Shown here: piece by piece, positions 9,624-20,059 of the stretch
How the letters are laid out: each line of letters opens with the position of its first letter
Numbering within the stretch: position 1 is the first letter of the stretch
Assembly: GCA_024697945.1 (NCBI GenBank)
Contig: JAILRU010000021.1
Coordinates: forward strand, 1 to 38,197
Reading direction: 5' to 3'
Source of the DNA: Bacteroidaceae bacterium
GTDB lineage: Bacteria > Bacteroidota > Bacteroidia > Bacteroidales > Bacteroidaceae
Length of the DNA: 38,197 nucleotides
The notes under the pieces: model-generated
What the model saw: only the letters and a program-made list of their open reading frames with translations
The model's database searches: none
Told to the model about the DNA's origin: nothing
Translations under genes and position numbers: made by a program

Positions 9624-12600
9624 TTCACTGCTTTCTTTTGTCCATTCACAATGTAAACGCCTCTATTCAGTTTGCGGCTGCCATCTCTCAGAGAAACCTT
9701 GCGGCCCTGAAGGTCATAGACAGACACATCTTCGTCATCGCCTGCAATTTCCCAGATACCAGTCATTTCGCCCAGGTCGACGATCATAGGATGCTGGGGT
9801 GTGCCAAAGACCCCATCCACCTCGTAGTTGACAGTTGTCTTAGCTTCGATAATCTGGTCGCCAAGAGCCACCTTAAAGGTAAGCGTTGTCACGTCGTCAC
9901 CGGGGATTGTGAGGTAGGCAATACCCTCGTCGTTCGTCAGTGCTGCCGCACGGCATTCATCGTCGGCAAACACACCCAATTCCGTATTGCCAAGAATCTT
10001 GCGACCAGCCACAATCTTCACTGCCATAATGGCGTTGTTGGCATACTTGCGGTAGTTGACAGGCATGAAGGTTGAATGATTATCGGCATCCGCTGCATTG
10101 GCAAAGTCCATAACCATTTCCTTTACTGCAGCGACGGTGGCAGCAGGATAGCTAAACTCACGGTCCGCTGTACTCTTCAGGATATAGCCCAGGCCAGGCT
10201 CCATCATGGACAGTGAGCCAGCCCACTCGTAGATATCGAAGTAGGACACGCCACTCTGACCCTTCAAAATCTCGCCGTTTACAGGCTGCATACCAGCGAG
10301 AGCGTCGCTTACCGAAGCCACCTGACGTCCATAGTAGCCTATCCAGTTCCAGCCCTCTCCAACAGAAACAACAGTATTTTCAGGATCTACACGCTGGCCG
10401 ACAATGCGGAGTTGACGATCGGCCTTCATCTGCACAGCGTACATCTGCGTGTTGCTCAGAGCACTCGTCAGTTCACCGCTCCAACTATTTTTCTCATTAT
10501 CAAATGAACTAAAGCCGTCCCCTTGACTCTTCACATGCTTCACGTCGTCGGCAATTTTCCCGAAGATGGCAGGCACCGTCATATCGGCAGTCTTCACATA
10601 GAACGACAGCCAGTTCCATCCTGCCTTCAGCTCGGTCACCTGCTCTATCAAGTCAGCAACGGTCAGCACTACCGGATCATCGTACTTGCCAATCAAGGAT
10701 AATGGTGCGAAAGTGATGGTATCACTGGGTGTTACCACCGGGTAGAGGGTGCCCGTCGAAGCATCATAGGCACGGAAGGTCACCACCTTCAAACTGTCTT
10801 TAGCGTTGCCGTAAATGTCCATGGTGATGAAACTGCCGTCATAGCGTTCCTTATAGACAGGATGTGCCACACCGCGACATTCCTCATCGATAAAGGCAGC
10901 CACGATGTCGTCCTCGTCGTCCATCGGCGTTCCCTCTATCTCCACGCGACCGATGACGTTCAACGAGTTCTCGAAGTCTTTCGGATTCACGGCCCAGTCA
11001 GGCACGTTGCCCGTCACCTTCACGTGGATGGTAAGCGGCGTTTCTATGCCGTCATTACCCTTCAGGTAGATGGTCTCCTCGTACTTACCGATGGGCGTGG
11101 CGGGACTCACGGCGAATGTCACCGTGGTCTCACTCCTCGGGTTCGTCGTGCCGTAGTCGCTGCTGGCGGTGAGCCACGATGGCATACCATCGAGCGTCCA
11201 CATCTGCTGCTTGCCGCCCTTGTTTACGATGGTAGCGATGACGTTGCTTCCGTTCTTTACCTGCTGCTCTATATTCAGATCGTCATCCTGCCATATCAAT
11301 TCCTTGCGGTTGACGAAGGCCGACCAAGTAGCGGGCACAGAGTAGTTATCGTTCTCATCGCGGACACTACGCACAGTGAAGTTAAGCGTGCAACCCTCAA
11401 TAGTAGCGGGATCTTCGTCAATTTCGATGACAATCTTCTCGTTGGAGGCTACGTAGGTGTAGCTGACGTTGGTCTCAGTAGGCTTCGTGCGGAGTGCAGG
11501 TGCCTCGTCAGAGTAGGCCGGGCCTTGCTGCGTGCTGCCATCAAGATTAAGCATAGTGGCGTTATGAATAGCATCGTTACCATGTACGAGGTCGTAGTCG
11601 ATGCCAGTTGTCACCACCTGGTTGTAATCATCAAGCATCTTTGTCTCGAAGGGATAGTAGGCCACGAGTCCATCCTCTCTACCCGTCAGTCGTATCTTGC
11701 GGTCACCGGTGAGTTTGTCACCGTTGAGCGTGGCATCCCAGACGCGAAGCTCGTCAATCTGTCCGGTGAATAGGCGGTCGATGTCCACGATACCTGTCTC
11801 ATGTCCGCCGGGACCGATTTCAACGGCGCGGTGTGCACCAAGGTAGATATAGTCTGTGGAAATATGTTCCACATTTGTGGAACTTGTCGTCAGAACGCGC
11901 TTGCCATCGACATAGACAGCGGCGGCTCCCTGGCGCAGCACGTTCAATGCGACATGGTGCCAGGCGTTGTCGGTCAACACGGGACTATTGATGTCAATAA
12001 CAGACTCGGCGCCCCTGATGCCAGCTCCCTTGCCAGAGAGTTGAAGGCGACCGGCAGCATTGAGCCAAAGGCCCACCTGCCCAGCCTGTAGCAGCTGTAC
12101 GCTGTCATTCTGATTGCCGCAGCGCATCCATAGCTCGACGGCATAGTCGTCGTTGAGGCTGTAAGGCGAGTCAGCAGCATAGAGACGCATGTATTTGTTG
12201 CCGTCGAAGCTGACAGCCTTGTTTACGTTGTTCATATACCACGTCTCATTAGGCATCCTCATATTGTGGTTGCGAGCATAGTCGCGGATACTGGTGCCCT
12301 CGCCCTCGTCCATCTTCCAATAGCCAATGAGGTGACGGGTTGAAGGGCTCTTCGTCACGGAACGGTTCATCAAGGCGGTGGCCAGGTCGTGGGCCTCGTC
12401 CCAGAGCAACAGCTCGTGAATGGCACCCCTGATGTTCTTACCCACGGAGAGCGGGCCGTTGCCAGCGTAAGGCACCACCATCTGGAAGTTGAAAAGTGAT
12501 GTCTCCTCATCATCGGTGGCAACAGTAGCACTCAGGTTGCCGCAATTGTTGCCAGCATGATAGCAAATGGTTAGGAATGCCCACTTGTTCCTTGGCACAC

Positions 12601-15600
12601 TATTAGAAGATGTGTAGGTTGTTCCTCCAATCTCGACCACCAGCTTGCCATCGTTGTCAGTGCCTACGATTAGCTTGTTGCTGGCCTTTCCGTGGCTCAG
12701 GATGGTTCCTTCGCTGTTCACATTCACCCACATATCGAAAGAGAAGTCCTTGCCTGCAAGGTTGATGGCGGCCTCCGTCTCTGCGGTGGTCTCTGTTGCT
12801 TGCATGGAGAGTGCCGTCTCGTGGGCTATCTTTGCGCCATTGAGAACGCCAGTGATGACGAAGTTGCTCTCCATGGTCAGCTCACCCTTCTGGATGGGCT
12901 CATTGAAGGTCACGCTCACATCGTCGCCAATGTCGAGCACGCCATCGGCTGGTTCGGGCTGTCCCATCGGGGTAGGACGTTTAGTATCCTTGATGAGTGC
13001 TATCTCATCGCTGTACTTATAAACTTCCCCCAGTCCGTAGGTGGCAGCTGACACAACACGGAACAGGTAGTTGCCGTCGGGGAATGAAGCCATGGGCAGG
13101 GTGTAGTTAATGCTGGCTCCGCTGGCAGGCAACAACTCTTTGTTTTCGTCGTTTTCCTCCAGATCGGCGTTGTTGAGCACAAATTCGTGCAATTGTGTCC
13201 AGTCGGTTGCTCCCTGCTGCTTGTACTGCAACCGGAAAGCCTTCAGGTTGTGGTAGTTGCGGTCGAAACCTGAGAAAGTCAAGGTAAGGTCGGTACCCGT
13301 CTGCGTGTTCATCGTTGTGTTCGACAGGCGCAAAGCCACGTCGGACGACGACGGGACATAGTAGGCTTTGATGAAGATGGTGTCAGCGATGTCCTCAGGC
13401 TGTGAGTCAGAGGCAAAGACGATGCCGATGCCCTTACCATAAAGCTCGTGCTCTGGATCAGTGTTGCCCTCATAGTTGAGAATGCTGGTGTCGGTCTGGC
13501 GCAGTTGCAGAATCTTGGTGAGTGTCTGGTTACCAGGCACTTTGATGAGACGGCCTTCGGTGAGCACCTTTCCGTCGATACTGAGCTGTGCGCCGTCGGG
13601 GTTCGTCTCGTCGAGCACGAAGATTCTGTAGGCCACATCCTCGCCAATTTCAGAGGCATTGCCTAAGCGCAGTGTATAGTTGGCTGCCGAGCCAGTTGGA
13701 ATGTCGCTGACGATGGGCACATCCACGTCAATCTGCGGCACTTCAATCTGCATCGTCTCCTCCATGATAGTAGTGCCAGGCTTGTAGTATTTGGTTACGA
13801 CCTTACCCTCATACGGGTTGCTTGTCTGACCACCACGTGTGCGGAAGATGGGACTAAAGGCACCGTAGCGATAGACATCAACGGAGATAGCGTCGCTGCC
13901 CTCCTCGGCCAGCGTATAGGCGAAGGAGGTGGTATAGGCATTGATGGTATCTTTAGCTTCATGACGGCCACCAGTGGCAGTCACCTCAAGTTCCCAGTCA
14001 ACGCCCGTTCCATGTATATCAAATCCGAGGCGGTTGGCCGCAAGGACACCAGCCGATACCGACCACTCCCACGATGAGGTATTTGTGGAGTCCTTTTCCC
14101 AACTGTAGCTACGGCTGGCACCTCCGTCAAACGAGTAGTTCACATACTCCAAGCTGTCTGTTACATTTTTTTCTCGCAGCTCGTAGGCACGCACTTTCTC
14201 CTTCTCGTTCATTGCAAGGTAATATTTCCAGTTCTTTATCTGGCTGTTAATCCATCTTATGCTGTCAGTGACAGCTTCCTTATTCGCAATTGCCCATAAA
14301 GTCTGTTCTAACTCTGTCAGGTTGTCAGGCATGACTTTCTCCCCTCTGGGAATAATCACGGTGTAGTAGCCCGATTCTCCATAATGGTCATCGTCAGGCT
14401 TAAGCGTAGTGAGATAGAGGTTGCCAGCATTCTTGCCCAAATCATGTACTCCGACGCCATTGCTGGGTTGGAAGGCGTTGATGGAATCCTGCGTCGTCGT
14501 GGTCAGCAAGTTCTCACGCATCAATTCGAAGTTGGGGAAGAGCGTGTTCTCAATGTAACTTTGCGTGTAGCTGAAGGTGGTTCCAAAATCCAAACTTGTG
14601 GAGATAACGTTACGCAGACCAATCTCAAAGTTGGCTCCGTCAGTAATAAAGCCTACGTGGCGGGCGTTGCCGAAAATGATGTTGGTGGCCTGACCGACAA
14701 ACACGTCACCGTCTGCACCCACAAAATCAGGCTCCCCGGAGGTAGCCACAGTCTCTTCGACAGAGATGGTTGTCTCAATCGTTTCGCCCTTCTCACCCTC
14801 ATTCTCTTCGGTGACATGGAAGGTTAAGTCGTCCTTGTCCTCAATTTTGCAAGACGAAGCTACCAATGTGGTATTGGCAACAGTTACCGTACCTGAACCA
14901 GTAATAAAATCTTCTGTATGCCCCAAATGGCTGGTGAATCCTGATTCGGCACTGTCTGACCATGTGTCATTTTCAAGTTTGGTCACAGACGTGGCTGTCC
15001 CAGTGGTCCACTCGGCCGACGAGCCTGTGCCTGGCGGATCACGCAGAATCATAACCAACTTGTCAGGGCCGCTGGTGATGAAATTGTTGCCCGTTGACAG
15101 GTCGCCCATCAGAATGCCCTCCATGGCATTATTTGGCCAAGGATTTTCCCACGTGTAATGGTAGCCGTTGATGTCGTACGACATAGAAATGGTACGAGTG
15201 AATGGGGAAGACACGTTGGGCAAACCGCCATGCCACGTATAGACTCCCCGACCAAGGCTGTCAAGCTTCAGTTCATTGCTCTTCAGCTCGACAACGTCTC
15301 CTTCATGAGCCTGATATTTCTCACCGTCGATGTACACTTCGCCCGTCACCATCCACACCGGCTGGTCGTCGGACAGGGCATTGTCGATGGTCACTATGAC
15401 ATTCTTCAAAGGAACGTTGGAGGTTTTGGGATTGTGGGCATCGGCGTCATAATTCTCATAGAGCTCGTAGGCTTTAATGAAGAAGGTATAGGAACCTCCC
15501 TGTAAGAACAAAGGAGCATGGTGGCCGCTGACACCATAATTATAGGTCACGGAACCGTCGTTTTCCACAGTATAGATGTTGTTGATGACGGATTGATTGA

Positions 15601-18600
15601 CCGCATCCTTGAACTTATAAGAGTCGATGCCGAACGATCCGTCTTCACGTCCATCCTGCCATACAATGAATGTTGGCTTGGGATTATGGTAGGTCTGCTT
15701 CAACTTGACATTGTAGGTATAAGTATCGGAGGTGCCGTCGTGAGTCAGCGTGTCCGATGATTCAGTCAGCGGATCGCTGAGATCCACAATAGTCAGCTCA
15801 CCGAAGTCGATGCTGTCGTTGCTGAGTACGGACATGCTGCTCACCTTGTACTGAATAGGCGGTATCATGGCCGAAAACTCGCCCGTCAGGGAGTCTGTAC
15901 GGATAAACAGCTTGCGGCAATCAGCATCCTTGGCACCACGCCAAGACTTGCTGCGAATCTTGTCAGTCTTCGAGGCAATAAAGACAGTGTCCTGGTTTGT
16001 CTCGTAGCTGTAGGCGGTCTCCGTCACCTGCTTCACCACATTCATGCGCGGCACGGTGTTTATCGGGGTCAGCACCAGTTCAGTGATGCCGATGTTGTTC
16101 TCACTCAGACCAAAGCCCAAGGGCTTGCTGCCTTCAATGTCGCCACCAACGACACGGCCCGTGAAGTTGACAAGCGTCTCATCCTGAAACTCCAGATTCT
16201 TCACCTCCTGAACAAAGGTAAAGCAGCTGTCTGTCAGGAACGGGTCGGCAGGATAGCGGCCATTGTTGGCAAACACATGGCCATTTTTCACCGCCTGGAT
16301 GTAATGGTCGCCAATGGGAACACTGATGGTATAGGCACCTTCTTCGTCTGTCGTAATAAGCTGTCCACCACGAGTACAGGGAGTACCATCAACGGTAAAG
16401 CTCACGCCCTCGACAGGATAGTCAGTGCCAGCATAGAACACCTTACCGCTGACTGGGAACGAACTGACATCGGTGAAATCGACACCGTTGTGGACAAGCG
16501 ATGACGTACTGACAAAGCGCGACTGAGAAGTGGGCAAGAAGTTGTGCATACCCTTTTGGGGAACGATGCTGTACGAGGTTCCCTCCCCAGAATAGGGAAC
16601 ACCGCGCACGGTGTAGTTGCCATTCACGTCGGTATAGTCCATCAAGCTCAGTTGGTCTTCATTCGGCACATTGGTCGAAGAGATGGCGGCAACTTTCCCG
16701 CTTTCGGCATGGAGGCCATTGGGTATGCCGTTGGTCTTCGAGAAGTCGTAGGCTATCGTTTGCAAAGCGATGCCCTCGTCGAAGGGATAGTAGATGGCCA
16801 AACCGTCTTCGCTGCCAGAAAGAGGATGATTATAGTTACGCTCTATTTCTGTATCAGTCAAAGCCTTGGTGAAGAAACGAAATTCATCAATATAACCTCT
16901 ATAGTTATAATTAGCATTCATGGCAGTCGAATTGCCTATGACCATACTATTGGCGGTCAAGGCTTTGGCAGTCCAATCCACGTTCAGGTTATTAAAATGA
17001 GAGATGAATCCCTTCGTCATCGTGCCGTCCGCCCTTTTTACGACAACCTTGGTGGTCTTGTCGGTAGCTGAGTGGACTAAAGTCACATGGCTCCACTGGT
17101 CACCGGGAATAGTAATATAGGAATTGCCATATATACTCATCCATGCTTGTATCTGGTAGTCCTTGGTGCTACCGGAGTTGCGACACAAGAGCCTGAGGGA
17201 GAAAGTATCATAGACATAAAGCAAAACATTGCTGCTATTATTTTCAGACATCTCACTAAATGCGGGATTAACCCACATCTGAATGGAGAAATCGCCGCCG
17301 AAGAGCTTTTGGATAGTAGCTGTATCTGTAAGAAGCTTCAGACCAGTATTCTTGCTGCCCTTGAAACGCAGCGAGTGCATGCCGCCATTCTGGCTCACCT
17401 CGCCGTCGCCGTTCTGCTGCTTCAGTACCACCTTTGCGCCTTCTACCCCAGCCCCCGTTCCGAAGGTGATACGTCCACTCACCACGCCAGAGGAAAAGGT
17501 GAAGCCGTCAGTATTACGTGAATCGGAGAAGTACTGTTTTTTCGTAACGGGGTCTGTACTCACGATGGCTATCTTGTATTCATTGTAGTTGCCAGCCTGC
17601 GTAGACTCGTCATTATAGCTGTAGTTGGCGGACGTTCCGCTGAAGCTCTCAAGCTGCCTCCAACCGCCATCGCCGATAGTGCCGAGTGGGCGGCGGAAGA
17701 GCGCGAACTCGGTGGCATCGACACCCACCTGACGCACCGTCCACGACAGCTTCACCACATTGCTATAGGTGCCACGGGAGGCTGTAAAGTTCGTAATCTT
17801 CGAGCCGCCGATGGTCACGGGGTTGAAGTCGCCAGTAGTGATGGTGGTCTCAAGCAGGTTGATGGAGAGCCTGTAGCTGTAGGAGTGATTGGCACTCAGA
17901 TTCATGTTGTCCGTATAAGTGCCTTCCTCCGTAGACGAGCTGCTGATATCAATGTTCGTAATCTCTACCCACTGGGGCATGTTGGCATTGTTGTCCATGC
18001 GCTCCAGTTTCATGGTGTACTTGTTCGAGCTGGAGGCATCGGGTATTATTGGATGATTCCATGTCAACTTGATAGCATCGTCGCCCTCTATCTCGCCCTT
18101 GAAGTTAGAGAAGGCCCAATCGCGTGTAAGATTTACATTACGCGAGAGGCTCAAATTGTTGATATAGGTATTCTCAGGAGAATCATTCGGCACAAAGACC
18201 AACTTATAGGTGTAGGTTTTGTCGTATTGTGGGACAGGTACGGTACAAGAGTTTCTTCCGTAGGCCAAACCGTTGGCAACCACTTCATCGTCTCGGAGTA
18301 CCGTCCAAGTGCCCGCCTTGCTGCGGTTATCTCTTTCATTCTTCTCCCATTCCAGTTCCACCGTTTTCGACCATGGATCTGTAACAACCTTCGTAAATTT
18401 GGTGGGATAGACAAAGCCGGGTACTTTCACGATGTACCACTGATAAAATTTCACTTCGGGCATTGCAGCCTTATCGACGGTGACTTGGTCAGTGATGATA
18501 TACTCCACATACTTTGACTGCATGTTAAAGAAGTCATCACGCTCGTCGAAACCCAGCTCCAAGTTTGAGAAAGTGGCAAGGCCTTTGTTGTACGAACCGT

Positions 18601-19408
18601 AAGAGGTCAGATTATCGCTCCAGTCCAGACCGCTGGTAGTGGCTCCAGTATAGGTTCCTACAACGGTTGGACCATTTTCGGTAACCAAATTACCGCTAAT
18701 TTTCATCTTTTTGTAGGCCGACATCTCCCCCGTGGGACTGCCCACTCCGAAAGAACTCAGTTTACCTAGTTTCAGCCTGTCGTTGGAGGATTCAGTGGAG
18801 AATACCACCTCTCGCCAGTTGGTACTGTAAGAGTTGGTCTTCCATCTGCCTCTCACCCTGATGGAGTGATCCGTCCCAACCAGCATCTTACTGATAAAGA
18901 CATACATATCAACAGCACGCTTTCCGCCTGTGCTGCTCGAAGATGTGCAATAGGGGTCCCAAAATTTTATGGTGTAAGTGACCCCATCGATGGTCTTAGA
19001 ATAACCGTCACCCCACCAACTGTCATATTCGCTGCACGCTTCGTAGCAGTCTTTACCACTTCCGTCGCCCGCATCATCTTCCTTGGAGCCAGACCACGCG
19101 AGCTCCCAGTCGGGTGAACAGATGTAATGGCCATCAACATAGACAGCAGGCCCCTTATGACCGCTTTCTGCGTTGTTGTGGCAGAAGAAAGAGTCGTAGC
19201 TGTCGGCATCGTAAAACAATAATCTTACGCGGTAATAAGGCTTGTCAAACGACACACTACTGATAACCTTAGTGTAATCCGACTCACTGAAATCATAGAT
19301 ACTGGCCCACAGACCACTGGTGACTCCAAAAAGGCATACGAAAAGCAGTAGCAGCATCCGCCACCACAGCTTAGTCTTCTGAATAATTGTCATTTCCATA
19401 TGATTCAT
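9620..19408 (-). CDS. giant secreted LamG/fibronectin-type multidomain surface protein (3262 residues)
   Basis: It begins with a membrane-targeting signal (WWRMLLLLFVCLFGVTSGLWA). Fibronectin-type-III-like segments follow at about 330-650. A first LamG/concanavalin-like domain spans about 690-875 (SIQMWVNP ... YIDEFRFFTKAL ... AIYYPFDEG). Carboxypeptidase-regulatory-like repeats lie on either side (VSGRITFGTGAGVEGAKV; FPVSGKVFYAGTDYPVEGV). A large central region has an LRDPPG motif near 1456. Two more LamG domains lie at about 2220-2370 and 2420-2585. A putative-Ig stretch is near 2740, two GWNW-type beta units near 2936 and 3021, and the tail is VYDLQGRKV...NRGVYIVNGQKKAVK. I infer type IX export and a role in surface adhesion or matrix; no enzyme motif was seen. 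ATGs at 19399 and 19393 are alternative starts. It leads a three-gene overlapping operon. Confidence 0.92.
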   Translation of the reverse strand: MNHMEMTIIQKTKLWWRMLLLLFVCLFGVTSGLWASIYDFSESDYTKVISSVSFDKPYYRVRLLFYDADSYDSFFCHNNAESGHKGPAVYVDGHYICSPDWELAWSGSKEDDAGDGSGKDCYEACSEYDSWWGDGYSKTIDGVTYTIKFWDPYCTSSSSTGGKRAVDMYVFISKMLVGTDHSIRVRGRWKTNSYSTNWREVVFSTESSNDRLKLGKLSSFGVGSPTGEMSAYKKMKISGNLVTENGPTVVGTYTGATTSGLDWSDNLTSYGSYNKGLATFSNLELGFDERDDFFNMQSKYVEYIITDQVTVDKAAMPEVKFYQWYIVKVPGFVYPTKFTKVVTDPWSKTVELEWEKNERDNRSKAGTWTVLRDDEVVANGLAYGRNSCTVPVPQYDKTYTYKLVFVPNDSPENTYINNLSLSRNVNLTRDWAFSNFKGEIEGDDAIKLTWNHPIIPDASSSNKYTMKLERMDNNANMPQWVEITNIDISSSSTEEGTYTDNMNLSANHSYSYRLSINLLETTITTGDFNPVTIGGSKITNFTASRGTYSNVVKLSWTVRQVGVDATEFALFRRPLGTIGDGGWRQLESFSGTSANYSYNDESTQAGNYNEYKIAIVSTDPVTKKQYFSDSRNTDGFTFSSGVVSGRITFGTGAGVEGAKVVLKQQNGDGEVSQNGGMHSLRFKGSKNTGLKLLTDTATIQKLFGGDFSIQMWVNPAFSEMSENNSSNVLLYVYDTFSLRLLCRNSGSTKDYQIQAWMSIYGNSYITIPGDQWSHVTLVHSATDKTTKVVVKRADGTMTKGFISHFNNLNVDWTAKALTANSMVIGNSTAMNANYNYRGYIDEFRFFTKALTDTEIERNYNHPLSGSEDGLAIYYPFDEGIALQTIAYDFSKTNGIPNGLHAESGKVAAISSTNVPNEDQLSLMDYTDVNGNYTVRGVPYSGEGTSYSIVPQKGMHNFLPTSQSRFVSTSSLVHNGVDFTDVSSFPVSGKVFYAGTDYPVEGVSFTVDGTPCTRGGQLITTDEEGAYTISVPIGDHYIQAVKNGHVFANNGRYPADPFLTDSCFTFVQEVKNLEFQDETLVNFTGRVVGGDIEGSKPLGFGLSENNIGITELVLTPINTVPRMNVVKQVTETAYSYETNQDTVFIASKTDKIRSKSWRGAKDADCRKLFIRTDSLTGEFSAMIPPIQYKVSSMSVLSNDSIDFGELTIVDLSDPLTESSDTLTHDGTSDTYTYNVKLKQTYHNPKPTFIVWQDGREDGSFGIDSYKFKDAVNQSVINNIYTVENDGSVTYNYGVSGHHAPLFLQGGSYTFFIKAYELYENYDADAHNPKTSNVPLKNVIVTIDNALSDDQPVWMVTGEVYIDGEKYQAHEGDVVELKSNELKLDSLGRGVYTWHGGLPNVSSPFTRTISMSYDINGYHYTWENPWPNNAMEGILMGDLSTGNNFITSGPDKLVMILRDPPGTGSSAEWTTGTATSVTKLENDTWSDSAESGFTSHLGHTEDFITGSGTVTVANTTLVASSCKIEDKDDLTFHVTEENEGEKGETIETTISVEETVATSGEPDFVGADGDVFVGQATNIIFGNARHVGFITDGANFEIGLRNVISTSLDFGTTFSYTQSYIENTLFPNFELMRENLLTTTTQDSINAFQPSNGVGVHDLGKNAGNLYLTTLKPDDDHYGESGYYTVIIPRGEKVMPDNLTELEQTLWAIANKEAVTDSIRWINSQIKNWKYYLAMNEKEKVRAYELREKNVTDSLEYVNYSFDGGASRSYSWEKDSTNTSSWEWSVSAGVLAANRLGFDIHGTGVDWELEVTATGGRHEAKDTINAYTTSFAYTLAEEGSDAISVDVYRYGAFSPIFRTRGGQTSNPYEGKVVTKYYKPGTTIMEETMQIEVPQIDVDVPIVSDIPTGSAANYTLRLGNASEIGEDVAYRIFVLDETNPDGAQLSIDGKVLTEGRLIKVPGNQTLTKILQLRQTDTSILNYEGNTDPEHELYGKGIGIVFASDSQPEDIADTIFIKAYYVPSSSDVALRLSNTTMNTQTGTDLTLTFSGFDRNYHNLKAFRLQYKQQGATDWTQLHEFVLNNADLEENDENKELLPASGASINYTLPMASFPDGNYLFRVVSAATYGLGEVYKYSDEIALIKDTKRPTPMGQPEPADGVLDIGDDVSVTFNEPIQKGELTMESNFVITGVLNGAKIAHETALSMQATETTAETEAAINLAGKDFSFDMWVNVNSEGTILSHGKASNKLIVGTDNDGKLVVEIGGTTYTSSNSVPRNKWAFLTICYHAGNNCGNLSATVATDDEETSLFNFQMVVPYAGNGPLSVGKNIRGAIHELLLWDEAHDLATALMNRSVTKSPSTRHLIGYWKMDEGEGTSIRDYARNHNMRMPNETWYMNNVNKAVSFDGNKYMRLYAADSPYSLNDDYAVELWMRCGNQNDSVQLLQAGQVGLWLNAAGRLQLSGKGAGIRGAESVIDINSPVLTDNAWHHVALNVLRQGAAAVYVDGKRVLTTSSTNVEHISTDYIYLGAHRAVEIGPGGHETGIVDIDRLFTGQIDELRVWDATLNGDKLTGDRKIRLTGREDGLVAYYPFETKMLDDYNQVVTTGIDYDLVHGNDAIHNATMLNLDGSTQQGPAYSDEAPALRTKPTETNVSYTYVASNEKIVIEIDEDPATIEGCTLNFTVRSVRDENDNYSVPATWSAFVNRKELIWQDDDLNIEQQVKNGSNVIATIVNKGGKQQMWTLDGMPSWLTASSDYGTTNPRSETTVTFAVSPATPIGKYEETIYLKGNDGIETPLTIHVKVTGNVPDWAVNPKDFENSLNVIGRVEIEGTPMDDEDDIVAAFIDEECRGVAHPVYKERYDGSFITMDIYGNAKDSLKVVTFRAYDASTGTLYPVVTPSDTITFAPLSLIGKYDDPVVLTVADLIEQVTELKAGWNWLSFYVKTADMTVPAIFGKIADDVKHVKSQGDGFSSFDNEKNSWSGELTSALSNTQMYAVQMKADRQLRIVGQRVDPENTVVSVGEGWNWIGYYGRQVASVSDALAGMQPVNGEILKGQSGVSYFDIYEWAGSLSMMEPGLGYILKSTADREFSYPAATVAAVKEMVMDFANAADADNHSTFMPVNYRKYANNAIMAVKIVAGRKILGNTELGVFADDECRAAALTNDEGIAYLTIPGDDVTTLTFKVALGDQIIEAKTTVNYEVDGVFGTPQHPMIVDLGEMTGIWEIAGDDEDVSVYDLQGRKVSLRDGSRKLNRGVYIVNGQKKAVK

Positions 19409-19542
19409 TATTAAATAGTTTGACCTACTGTTTAGAATTGAGGTTTACGGTATCTATCCATTCGCTCTACGTCCATCCGTCTCGCCGTTCGTGTTGTCTA
19501 AGAATGAAGGCAAGAACATCCACTTTATTAGCAAAGACATTG

Positions 19543-19550
19543 CAAAGATA
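19543..19550 (-). promoter_or_regulatory. probable -7 box for the giant-protein operon
   Basis: The minus strand reads TATCTTTG followed by CA, the common Bacteroidota -7 form. No TTG is found at the usual upstream distance, so activation or a weak promoter is possible. The leader would be about 130 nt. Confidence 0.6.
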
Positions 19551-19799
19551 CCATTTTTTTTCGATAAAGAATCTATGAATAGCAAAAAAAATACCATAAT
19601 CAATAAAAAAAGATACTTTAACAGATTTCGTGAAATAATATGCATAGGTAGATATGCTCCACTTAATCACATTTCTTCTTTTCTCATGTCCCATTAAGGG
19701 TACTCTCATAATGATTTCATTATTTCCTCCATTTTATCTCCATTGTTCCTCCACTTCTCCTCCAAAGCATCTCTAATCCTATACATTAGAGGTCGATTA

Positions 19800-19942
19800 G
19801 AGAGGAACATGAGAGTGATATGAGGGGAACATGAGGGGAACATGAGGGGAACATGAGAGGAACATGAGAGGTTCCTGAGGGGATATAGGGTTGGTATAGA
19901 CTTGGTATAGGGTTGGTATAGACTTGGTATAGACTTGGTGGG
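19800..19942. repeat. thirteen 11-bp tandem units in unbroken register
   Basis: Units start every 11 bases from 19800 to 19932. The first half is of type GAGRGGAACAT (19800-19865), then come two transition units (GAGAGGTTCCT, GAGGGGATATA), then GGGTTGGTATA or GACTTGGTATA (19888-19931) and a last diverged copy. The two sequence types share one register. Confidence 0.9.
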
Positions 19943-19965
19943 GAGTTTTTCTAAATACGTCGGGA

Positions 19966-19980
19966 AGAAAACATCTGTTA
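19966..19980. repeat. 15-bp direct repeat, copy 1 (AGAAAACATCTGTTA)
   Basis: It is identical to 20059-20073, 93 bp away. This copy lies just downstream of the start expected from the minus-strand promoter at 20029-20059. Confidence 0.75.
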
Positions 19981-20028
19981 CAATAAAGCAAAAAAGAGAA
20001 GATATTTTTTATTCCTGTATTTTTGCTG

Positions 20029-20059
20029 CAAAGATACGATTTTTTCTGATATTTACAAA
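20029..20059 (-). promoter_or_regulatory. well-formed minus-strand promoter of unclear target
   Basis: The minus strand has TTTG (20056-20059), 19 bases, then TATCTTTG (20029-20036). A transcript from about 20022 would run through the 11-bp array toward the giant gene, giving a long leader of about 600 nt or a noncoding RNA. Confidence 0.75.

Noticed and set aside
19454..19709. several overlapping short open frames on both strands
   Set aside because: A/T-rich leader region with a -7 box in its middle; low-complexity products with no support.
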